From the NCBI GenBank assembly GCA_028716025.1, contig JAQUQP010000124.1, positions 1 to 6,028 on the forward strand: a stretch of DNA of 6,028 nt. The letters are read 5' to 3'. The DNA is from a bacterium (lineage in GTDB: Bacteria; UBA6262). The notes under the pieces are model-generated. The model was not told the origin of the DNA, ran no database searches, and saw only the letters and a program-made list of their open reading frames with translations. This document shows positions 1-5,332 of this stretch, piece after piece. Within the stretch, counting starts at the first letter, position 1; each line of letters opens with the position of its first letter. Both the position numbers and the translations under genes were made by a program.

Positions 1-531
1 AAGATCATTGACCAGGCCGGTGATAGTGAACTTATGGCAGCCGCTCTTAAAGATAATGAAGGAATATATTTTGTGCCTGCTTTGCAGGGATTAGGAGCTC
101 CTTACTGGGATCCGCGAGCCCGCGGTTTGATCATTGGTTTGACCAGAAAAACGACCAGGGCCAATATAGCCAGGGCCGCTCTGGAAGCGATGGCTTTCCA
201 GGTGCGGGAAGTGGTCACTGAAATGCAGCAGTCCAGGCGGCAGAAGATGTCTGTATTGCGGGCAGATGGCGGGGCGTCAGCGAATAATTTTCTCCTGCAA
301 TTCCAAGCGGATATAGCCGGGATCGCTATCGAACGGACAACCATGAATGAAACTACTGCGCTAGGAGCAGCCGGGGTGAGCGGTCTCAGCGCTAAATTTT
401 GGAGCAAAGAAGATTTTAGGAAAATAGCCACTAAGGATAAGGTGTTCACTCCGCGACTGGACGAAAAAATCGCGGCTGGATATTATGCCAAATGGCAGCA
501 AGCTGTACAACGCAGCTTACACTGGGCATAA
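1..531 (+). CDS. glpK: Glycerol kinase, C-terminal part (5' end outside window)
   Basis: This is the last 176 residues of an FGGY-family glycerol kinase, the cytoplasmic enzyme that phosphorylates glycerol with ATP to sn-glycerol 3-phosphate. The frame is open from base 1, so the ATG at 34 is internal and the true start lies upstream. Visible family signatures are VPALQGLGAPYWDPRARG (about residues 25-42 of the fragment), followed by GLTR, the helix IARAALEAMAFQ, and DGGASANNFLLQFQADI (from about residue 89), which belongs to the ATP-binding C-terminal FGGY domain. ETTALGAA and a following GLSAKFW stretch also match the family's usual C-terminus. The gene ends normally with TAA at 529-531 and shows no frameshift. 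The downstream repeat array begins immediately after the stop. Other FGGY sugar kinases are less likely because the GAPYWDPxARG and DGGASAN context is typical of GlpK. The FBP and EIIA regulatory sites cannot be assessed from this fragment. Confidence 0.95.
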   Translation, partial: KIIDQAGDSELMAAALKDNEGIYFVPALQGLGAPYWDPRARGLIIGLTRKTTRANIARAALEAMAFQVREVVTEMQQSRRQKMSVLRADGGASANNFLLQFQADIAGIAIERTTMNETTALGAAGVSGLSAKFWSKEDFRKIATKDKVFTPRLDEKIAAGYYAKWQQAVQRSLHWA

Positions 532-535
532 AAGA

Positions 536-690
536 CAGTAATAACGAGGAACAGTAAGATCGAAATGCAGTCAATTCGAAGGCAGCAAGAGCAAAAAGCA
601 GTAAGTGCGAAGAGCAGTTGCCAGTAAAAGCAAGAAGCAGTTAACAAATGCGTTATGTTTAGGATTGACTGCTCCTCGTATTGACTGGCA
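536..690. repeat. Degenerate 16-bp tandem repeat array with inverted copies
   Basis: A CAG(T/C) word recurs on the + strand at 536, 552, 568, 583, 599, 615, 622 and 638, with spacings of 16, 16, 15, 16, 16, 7 and 16 bp. The surrounding unit is roughly CGARGAGCAGTMAAT, seen for example at 545-560, 561-576, 577-592, 593-607, 608-622 and 631-645. The reverse complement of the same word (ACTG) appears at 668-671 and 684-687, again 16 bp apart. GCAGTCAAT at 567-575 is perfectly complementary to 664-672. The 24-nt arms 552-575 and 664-687 match at about 17 of 24 positions. ACGAGGA at 544-550 has its complement TCCTCGT at 673-679, and TGCCAGT at 619-625 pairs with 684-690. Transcripts through it could fold into a long imperfect hairpin. 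Its function is unknown: it could be a glpK 3' structure, a decayed mobile or REP-like element, or a protein-binding array. Confidence 0.75.
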
Positions 691-721
691 CATTGTATTC
701 GAGGACTCGCGCACTTAAAAC

Positions 722-727
722 AGGAGG
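722..727 (+). promoter_or_regulatory. Strong Shine-Dalgarno that fixes a TTG start
   Basis: AGGAGG ends 5 nt before the TTG at 733. The next in-frame ATG (751) lacks a comparable Shine-Dalgarno, so the TTG is the preferred start of the methyltransferase gene. Confidence 0.8.
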
Positions 728-732
728 ATCAG

Positions 733-1473
733 TTGGCACTCCGTGAAGAAATGGCAAGAACGGGTAATTGGCTCTTTAAATGGCGAAGCTATTTGCCCCT
801 ATTAATAATAATTTTGATCTTGTTGGCGATCCGTGATTCACACTATGCGGTTCTGGACCAAGCCTCTGACCGGCGGTGGGAAATGCTTTGCCTGCTAGTC
901 TCCCTGATCGGTTTGGGTATCAGGATGGCTGCGGCCGGGTATGTGCCGGGGGGTACTTCTGTACGGGAAACTAAGGAGCAGGTAGCTGACGAACTTAATA
1001 CCAATGGAGTGTATTCCGTGGTTAGGAACCCGCTTTATCTTGGTAACTTTGTTATTTGGTTTGGTATGTCATTGCTATTGCGCGAATGGTGGTTCAGCGT
1101 AACCATTGTCTTGATATTTTGGCTGTATTATGAAAGGATCATTTTTGCCGAAGAAGAATTCTTGCGTGAAAAATTTGGCCCTGCTTTTATGCAGTGGGCG
1201 GCGCACACTCCGGCTTTTATCCCTTGCCTGAAGAATTGGCAAAAACCGGGTATGCCTTTTTCTTTCCTGACCGTATTACGCCGCGAGATGTCTTCTTTTT
1301 TCGCGATCATATCATCCTTTATGATTATCGAACTGATCGGCGATTATGTTACTTACCGAAAAGTCGTTTTTGATAAATTATGGGTGGCCATTTTCGGTAG
1401 CAGCCTGGTCGTCTACTTGATATTAATAGTATTAAAACGATTGACCAGAATACTCCACGTCACGGGGAGATAA
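733..1473 (+). CDS. Integral-membrane methyltransferase, ICMT/PEMT superfamily
   Basis: A 246-residue polytopic protein of the isoprenylcysteine carboxyl methyltransferase / phospholipid methyltransferase superfamily, which transfers a methyl group from S-adenosylmethionine to a membrane-associated acceptor. The diagnostic part is NGVYSVVRNPLYLGN (residues 91-105), followed by a hydrophobic pair (about 106-133) and then an acidic EEEFLREKFG segment (140-149) with a PAFIP end (160-164). Together these resemble the SAM-binding half of the family. Hydrophobic segments lie at about 20-33, 51-69, 102-117, 119-133, 187-205 and 215-235. The last two form an added C-terminal hairpin beyond the usual catalytic core. 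The TTG start is supported by the AGGAGG at 722-727. The acceptor is not predictable: bacterial relatives include poorly characterised proteins and the Leptospira lipid A phosphate methyltransferase LmtA. Prenyl-cysteine chemistry is unlikely in bacteria. The deaminase follows after 11 bp, so the two are probably cotranscribed. Confidence 0.85.
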   Translation: MALREEMARTGNWLFKWRSYLPLLIIILILLAIRDSHYAVLDQASDRRWEMLCLLVSLIGLGIRMAAAGYVPGGTSVRETKEQVADELNTNGVYSVVRNPLYLGNFVIWFGMSLLLREWWFSVTIVLIFWLYYERIIFAEEEFLREKFGPAFMQWAAHTPAFIPCLKNWQKPGMPFSFLTVLRREMSSFFAIISSFMIIELIGDYVTYRKVVFDKLWVAIFGSSLVVYLILIVLKRLTRILHVTGR

Positions 1474-1484
1474 CAGGGGTAGCT

Positions 1485-1949
1485 ATGAAGACTTTTATGT
1501 TGGTCGCGATCAAAGAGGCACGAAAGAACCTGCGTGATATGCAAGGTGGACCTTTTGGCGCCTGCATCGTTAAAAGGGGACGGGTGATAGCAGCGTCTCG
1601 TAATACAGTTCTGAAGCATGATGCTACCTGCCATGCGGAAATCAATGCTATCAGGATAGCCGCGAAAAAATTGCGGACCTTTGATCTCAGCGGTTGTGAG
1701 ATTTATTCCACTACTGAACCATGTCCAATGTGCTTTGCCGCTATCCACTGGGCCAGGATCGGAAAAATTTATTTTGGCACGAATATCGCTGACGTACAAA
1801 AAAGGGGATTTAACGAATTGACCATTAGCAATAGCCAATTAAAAAAAATCGGTCAAAGTGCGGTAAGAATAATCAAGGATCAGGCCAGAAAAGAATGCCT
1901 GGATCTATTAGCTGATTGGGACCGATTACCGAAAAAACGCACCTATTAG
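1485..1949 (+). CDS. Zinc-dependent nucleoside deaminase, probably guanine deaminase
   Basis: A 154-residue cytoplasmic enzyme of the cytidine deaminase-like fold, CMP/dCMP and guanine deaminase family. The zinc site is complete: H50-A-E52 (CHAEINAI) gives one ligand and the proton-shuttling glutamate, and C80 and C83 in TTEPCPMC give the other ligands. GGPFGA (21-26) and N40 fit the substrate pocket. AIHWARIG (86-93) keeps the tryptophan seen in Bacillus subtilis GuaD, GFNEL (108-112) aligns with the GuaD GFDDS region, and the protein ends in tyrosine, as GuaD does with its active-site-covering C-terminal tail. Length agrees with GuaD (156). These points favour purine (guanine to xanthine) deamination over tRNA adenosine deamination by TadA, but the exact substrate is inferred. 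The ATG at 1485 has AGGGG at 1475-1479. The gene lies 11 bp after the methyltransferase with no obvious functional link to it. Confidence 0.88.
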   Translation: MKTFMLVAIKEARKNLRDMQGGPFGACIVKRGRVIAASRNTVLKHDATCHAEINAIRIAAKKLRTFDLSGCEIYSTTEPCPMCFAAIHWARIGKIYFGTNIADVQKRGFNELTISNSQLKKIGQSAVRIIKDQARKECLDLLADWDRLPKKRTY

Positions 1950-1966
1950 ATAAGAGTGTTTTTCTC

Positions 1967-1995
1967 TTGCTTTTAGATATATTAAAAGGTAAAAT
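1967..1995 (+). promoter_or_regulatory. Candidate sigma70-type promoter upstream of the barrel-zinc transporter cluster
   Basis: TTGCTT (1967-1972) and TAAAAT (1990-1995) are separated by exactly 17 bp in an AT-rich 77-bp gap, 31 bp before the ATG at 2027. The -10 matches consensus at 5 of 6 positions but the -35 only at 3 of 6. A second -10-like TATAAA lies at 1997-2002. Between the boxes, TTTTA-N7-TAAAA (1971-1987) is a loose dyad that could be an operator, though AT-rich DNA gives such dyads by chance. I see no recognisable Zur box. Confidence 0.35.
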
Positions 1996-2026
1996 TTATA
2001 AAATAGGACAAGCTAGGACAATAATC

Positions 2027-2548
2027 ATGAAATATGCGTTTAAGACAGCTTTGCTGTTATTTTTTTTGTTGTTGCCGTACGCAGTCCAGGCTGAAGAATC
2101 CTTGATGCCGCGCTGGGGAGTAGGCTTGAATTATCCCGGTGCGGGTATTAAGTACCTGTTCAATGACAAGCTGTGCCTGGAACTGCGGGGACAATACGCG
2201 GAAGATATAGTTATTGGCGGGTTACGCGGTAATTACTACTTTAATCCTGACAGTAACGCGGTACTGTTTATGGGGATTGAATCGGATTATGTGAGTTTTA
2301 AAGGGGAGGAGAGCAAAGGCCATGGTTTCGCTGAGGAGCTGTATCTTGGCCTTGAATTTTTCCTAATGAGTTATTTTTCACTGCAAGTTGATCTTGGCCC
2401 GGCTTTCATAATCTTAAAAGATAAGGATTCTTCGCTTAGTGTCAGTGGTATTGAATATGTTGTTAATTTTGGGCTCAACTGGTACTTTGGCTCACGACAA
2501 AAAGAGAGCCCTCCTAGACCAAGAAATATCCTGGATGAAGAAGAATAA
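2027..2548 (+). CDS. Small secreted protein, predicted outer-membrane beta-barrel
   Basis: A 173-residue protein with a clear signal peptide: MKYAFK, a leucine/phenylalanine-rich core (7-18), and a probable cleavage after VQA (about residue 22). The mature part has alternating polar/hydrophobic stretches typical of beta strands, such as WGVGLNY, AGIKYLF, LCLELRGQY, IGGLRGNYYF, AVLFMGIESDY, EELYLGLEFFL, FSLQVDLGPAFII and YVVNFGLNWYF. This is about the right number for a compact 8-stranded barrel. The last strand is followed by a charged, proline-containing tail (SRQKESPPRPRNILDEEE), so the terminal aromatic usual for barrel assembly is internal. I do not recognise a named family. The frame is open further upstream to a TTG at 1916, but that would overlap the deaminase and bury the signal peptide. 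The ATG at 2027 has AGGA at 2015-2018. It is the first gene of the cluster leading to the zinc transporter. Confidence 0.75.
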   Translation: MKYAFKTALLLFFLLLPYAVQAEESLMPRWGVGLNYPGAGIKYLFNDKLCLELRGQYAEDIVIGGLRGNYYFNPDSNAVLFMGIESDYVSFKGEESKGHGFAEELYLGLEFFLMSYFSLQVDLGPAFIILKDKDSSLSVSGIEYVVNFGLNWYFGSRQKESPPRPRNILDEEE

Positions 2549-2559
2549 GGGTCGGATGA

Positions 2560-3642
2560 ATGAAAAAATATCATCTCATAGCTATAATTTTGGCTTGGTC
2601 GCAGTTGAGCCTGACCTCGGCCTGGTCCGGAGGGATCTCTATGGGAATGACTGGCGCGATACAAAAAAAAGTAAAGGAACTGGATGCCAAGGTCCGGTCT
2701 GATAACGAAACAATTAGCGCGGAAAGGTCTCCCTCACTGGGAAAATATGAACCGGAAGACGGGAAAATACTGCTGGTCATCGGCCAGGATAAAACCGCGC
2801 ATGACCAGTATATAACGGATATCGGGATCCCCGGAGGATTGATGTTTTATACTTCAGTTCAGCAATTAGAAGGTATCAGTATCCCGGTCCCATCAATTAG
2901 CGGCTCGTGGAATTTCCCGGTAAGTTTTACTGACTACCCGGATATGGCCATCCAGGTCGGTTTATGGATGTCCGGTACTACCGTCAATGGGAATGTCCTG
3001 GACCTGATCGATAATAGCGTCTATGACGCGAATCTGGATGCTCTCGGCAATTGGATAAAGAACTTAGCCCGGCCTGTTTATTTGCGGGTAGGATATGAAT
3101 TTGACAATCCTGATTTTGGCTATGACGCGGAAAAATATGTACGGGCTTATAAGCATGTAGTAGATCACCTTCGCGCCCAGGGCATAACCAATGTGGCCTA
3201 TGTCTGGCATTCTTATGCTTCCGCTAATTCCGTAACCGCGATCAACTGGTATCCGGGTGACGGTTACGTTGATTGGGTGGGGATATCATTTTTTGCGACA
3301 GATAATATTGCCCGCATGAATGATATAGCAGCCATCGCGGTCCAGCATGGAAAGCCGCTTATGATCGCGGAAGCTACACCGTATGGCATCGGGACATTAT
3401 CCGGACAATCCTCATGGGATACTTGGTTTGATCCATTCTTCGATTATATCGCCGCTAAAAAAGTAAAATTGGTATCTTACATAAATTGGGACTGGGAAAC
3501 CATTCCGCAATTCTACAACCAGGGCTGGGGCAATTGCCGGATTCAAAATAATCTCACGGTAAAAGGCAATTGGATCAGTGAGACCAGCCAGGCTAAATAC
3601 TTACGTTCCTCTGCTACCCTGTATAGAGACCTTGGATACTAA
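2560..3642 (+). CDS. Secreted GH26-like glycoside hydrolase
   Basis: A 360-residue exported protein with a signal peptide (MKKYHLIAIILAWSQLSLTSA, cleavage near residue 21), then a short linker and a (beta/alpha)8-type catalytic domain resembling glycoside hydrolase family 26 (beta-mannanases and related endo-glycanases). Visible family landmarks are RPVYLRVGYEFDN (171-183), where E180 is the expected acid/base; NVAYVWHS (211-218); INWYPGDGYVDWVGIS (228-243); KPLMIAEATP (265-274), where E271 is the expected nucleophile; and YINWDW (307-312) at the last strand. Classical GH26 mannanases have His just before the acid/base Glu, and here it is Tyr179, so substrate preference may differ. No carbohydrate-binding module or anchor is visible; the product is likely periplasmic or secreted. 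The ATG at 2560 follows AAGGG (2547-2551), which overlaps the barrel gene's stop; the gap is 11 bp. The link to zinc uptake is unexplained. Confidence 0.8.
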   Translation: MKKYHLIAIILAWSQLSLTSAWSGGISMGMTGAIQKKVKELDAKVRSDNETISAERSPSLGKYEPEDGKILLVIGQDKTAHDQYITDIGIPGGLMFYTSVQQLEGISIPVPSISGSWNFPVSFTDYPDMAIQVGLWMSGTTVNGNVLDLIDNSVYDANLDALGNWIKNLARPVYLRVGYEFDNPDFGYDAEKYVRAYKHVVDHLRAQGITNVAYVWHSYASANSVTAINWYPGDGYVDWVGISFFATDNIARMNDIAAIAVQHGKPLMIAEATPYGIGTLSGQSSWDTWFDPFFDYIAAKKVKLVSYINWDWETIPQFYNQGWGNCRIQNNLTVKGNWISETSQAKYLRSSATLYRDLGY

Positions 3643-3643
3643 C

Positions 3644-3648
3644 GAGGG
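3644..3648 (+). promoter_or_regulatory. Shine-Dalgarno supporting a GTG start
   Basis: GAGGG lies 6 nt before GTG at 3655. It immediately follows the upstream stop, and the GTG places a lysine-containing n-region directly ahead of the hydrophobic signal core, so this is the natural start of the binding-protein gene. Confidence 0.75.
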
Positions 3649-3654
3649 ATCAAA

Positions 3655-4521
3655 GTGTTAAAAAAATATCTTTTTTTATTCTTTCCGGTTTTCTTCTTTT
3701 ATTCCATCCTGAATGCCGCTGAAAACAAACTTACCATAATAACCACATTGTTCCCCATTTATGATTTTACGCGCAATGTCGGCCAAGATAAAATTAACGT
3801 TATCCTGTTATTGCCACCCGGAGTGGAAGCGCACAGCTATGAACCTTCAGCCGGAGATGTAGTCAAGGTAGCCAAAGCGGATATATTCATATACACCAGT
3901 AAAGCTATGGAACCCTGGGCCGAAAAATTTCTTCGCGGAGTGGATAATAAAAAGTTGGCAGTGCTGGAAGCCAGCGGGAATTCTCCGGACAATGATCCGC
4001 ATACCTGGCTGGATTTTACTAAGTCTATGGCTATGGTTAATCGCATTCGTGACATCTTAGCGGCCAAAGATCCGGCTAACCGGGATTATTACTTAACTGC
4101 TGCGAAACAATACAATAAAAAGCTGGCCGAATTGGATTCTGACTATCAGGTAATATTGTCCCAATGCCGGGACAAAGTGTTGATCCAGAGCGGGCATTTG
4201 GCTTTTAGCTACCTGGCACGTCGTTATCATTTACAATATGTAGCTGCCTATAAAGGATTTTCCCCTGATGCCGAGCCGACGCCCAGGAATCTGGCTAAGC
4301 TGGTGGATATGATCAGGCAATACAAAGTGAAATATATTTTTTATGAAGAACTCGTTTCTCCGCGAGTGGCTGAAACCCTGGCGCAAGAAACGGGAGCGGG
4401 GCTTCTTAAACTTTCCGCGGCCCATAATGTATCCAGGGAAGAATTGGATAAAGGGATAACTTTCATTGATATCATGAAGGCTAATTTAACTAATCTTAGA
4501 TTGGGATTATTATGTCAGTAA
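3655..4521 (+). CDS. znuA: Zinc ABC transporter periplasmic binding protein, ZnuA/AdcA type
   Basis: A 288-residue cluster A-I metal-binding protein that captures zinc in the periplasm and delivers it to the ZnuB permease. The signal peptide (1-21) has a phenylalanine-rich core, cleavage near LNA and no lipobox cysteine, so the protein is probably soluble. Likely metal ligands are H60 (GVEAHSYEPS), H116 (DPHTWLD) and H181 (SGHLAFSYLARRY). Histidine at the third position is the zinc-type pattern; the manganese-type PsaA/MntC group has glutamate there. GFSPDAEPTP (201-210) and YIFYEELVSPRVAETLA (227-243) match the ZnuA/AdcA group. The segment KLSAAHNV (252-259) places His257 where AdcA has an acidic fourth ligand. 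The long His/Asp-rich loop of many ZnuA proteins is missing: only 55 residues separate H60 and H116. The GTG start has a good Shine-Dalgarno. The gene begins 12 bp after the GH26-like gene and overlaps the ATPase gene by 10 bp. Confidence 0.9.
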   Translation: MLKKYLFLFFPVFFFYSILNAAENKLTIITTLFPIYDFTRNVGQDKINVILLLPPGVEAHSYEPSAGDVVKVAKADIFIYTSKAMEPWAEKFLRGVDNKKLAVLEASGNSPDNDPHTWLDFTKSMAMVNRIRDILAAKDPANRDYYLTAAKQYNKKLAELDSDYQVILSQCRDKVLIQSGHLAFSYLARRYHLQYVAAYKGFSPDAEPTPRNLAKLVDMIRQYKVKYIFYEELVSPRVAETLAQETGAGLLKLSAAHNVSREELDKGITFIDIMKANLTNLRLGLLCQ

Positions 4522-5276
4522 TTTCTTTAACCGTGGACCGAATAACCGTGAAATATCAGGCCAACGAAGTATTAAGCGATATTTCATTTACCGCTCAAGC
4601 CGGGGATTATATCGGTATCGTGGGCCCTAATGGTTCCGGTAAAACTACCCTGGTCAGGACCATCCTGGGTTTGATCCCGCATGAGCGGGGAGAGATAAGC
4701 ATCCTGGGAAGCCGGCAAAGCCAGTTCAAAGATTGGCAAAAAATAGGTTATTTGCCGCAAAAATTAACTTCCTTCAATCCGCGGTTCCCGGCAACGGTCA
4801 GGGAGGTCGTATCATATGGCCTTTTAGGCGGCAAAAAATTTCCCAAGCAGATATTTCGCACCGATGAAATAGCCATAGATAAAGCTCTGTCCATACTTGA
4901 GATCAGGAACATTAAGCATAAACTTGTCAGTGAACTCTCAGGCGGGCAACAACAGCGGGCCATGGTCGCCAGGGCTATCGTTGGTGATCCGGAATTATTG
5001 ATCCTGGATGAGCCGACCACCGCTCTGGACCCGGAAACCCGGGAAAGATTTTACACGGTGCTGAAAGAATTGAACGAAAAAAGAAAAGTAACTATATTAC
5101 TGGTCACTCATGATGTCGGCAGTATCGGGAAATATGCCGCGAAAATGCTCTATCTTGATAAAAAGATCATCTTTTATGGCGGTTTTGATAATTTTTGCGC
5201 GTCTCGGGATATTACCGAGTATTTTGGCGAGTATGCCCAGCATCTTATTTGTCACCGGCATGATCGGCCGAAATAA
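4512..5276 (+). CDS. znuC: Zinc ABC transporter ATP-binding protein
   Basis: A 254-residue cytoplasmic ABC ATPase powering zinc import. All core motifs are intact: Walker A GPNGSGKTT (38-46), Q-loop Q83 (GYLPQ), signature LSGGQ (142-146), Walker B LLILDE (162-167), D-loop ALD (171-173) and switch histidine H200 (LVTHD). The pattern FNPRFPATVREVV after the Q-loop is typical of the metal-importer subgroup (ZnuC/AdcC/MntB). The C-terminus YAQHLICHRHDRPK is histidine-containing, as in several ZnuC proteins, where such tails are thought to contact metal. The ATG at 4512 lies inside the last codons of the binding-protein gene (a 10-bp overlap), indicating translational coupling. Zinc rather than manganese is assigned mainly from the neighbouring binding protein. 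Confidence 0.92.
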   Translation: MSVISLTVDRITVKYQANEVLSDISFTAQAGDYIGIVGPNGSGKTTLVRTILGLIPHERGEISILGSRQSQFKDWQKIGYLPQKLTSFNPRFPATVREVVSYGLLGGKKFPKQIFRTDEIAIDKALSILEIRNIKHKLVSELSGGQQQRAMVARAIVGDPELLILDEPTTALDPETRERFYTVLKELNEKRKVTILLVTHDVGSIGKYAAKMLYLDKKIIFYGGFDNFCASRDITEYFGEYAQHLICHRHDRPK

Positions 5277-5321
5277 ATTAATGAGAAGTAGGTTTAAACG
5301 TACACCAAAATTATTCTCGAT

Positions 5322-5326
5322 AAGGG
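5322..5326 (+). promoter_or_regulatory. Shine-Dalgarno for the permease start
   Basis: AAGGG ends 6 nt before the ATG at 5333 and is the only good site in the 56-bp gap after the ATPase gene. It decides the permease start, since the frame runs off the window. Confidence 0.65.
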
Positions 5327-5332
5327 TTTCCT

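Larger units (their letters stand above)
532..732. other. Gene-free intergenic region between glpK and the methyltransferase
   Basis: About 200 bp without a credible coding sequence on either strand. The left 110 bp is purine-rich and made of degenerate ~16-bp repeats. The right part has two inverted copies of the same word, then the Shine-Dalgarno of the next gene. I see no classic GC-rich hairpin with a T-run and no convincing sigma70 promoter. TTGACT occurs at 665-670 and 681-686, but no matching -10 box follows at 16-18 bp. Confidence 0.7.

Noticed and set aside
102..449. 115-codon open frame on the minus strand inside glpK
   Set aside because: It is antisense to a strongly conserved coding region and its translation has no recognisable features.
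536..690. CRISPR-like array interpretation of the spaced repeats
   Set aside because: Units are about 16 bp, degenerate and adjacent to each other without unique spacers, and no cas gene is present.
686..700. TGGCAC at 686-691 resembling the -24 box of a sigma54 promoter
   Set aside because: The -12 position required by the consensus has TC (699-700) instead of the invariant GC, and the word is part of the repeat unit.
1413..1838. 141-codon open frame on the minus strand over the deaminase gene
   Set aside because: It is the complement of the zinc-site-containing deaminase, with no Shine-Dalgarno or recognisable domain.
1952..1968. AAGAG/CTCTT hairpin followed by TTTT after the deaminase gene, a possible terminator
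   Set aside because: The stem is only 5 bp with few GC pairs and the T-run is short, so it is too weak to call. It also overlaps the candidate -35 box.
1916..2026. Upstream extension of the barrel-protein frame to a TTG at 1916
   Set aside because: It overlaps the deaminase end by 34 bp, lacks a convincing Shine-Dalgarno and would place 37 residues ahead of a clear signal peptide.
5277..5332. GTTTAAAC palindrome and a bulged GAGAA/TTCTC pairing in the gap before the permease gene
   Set aside because: Both are short and AT-rich enough to be chance, with no T-run and no matching copy near another gene start in the window.
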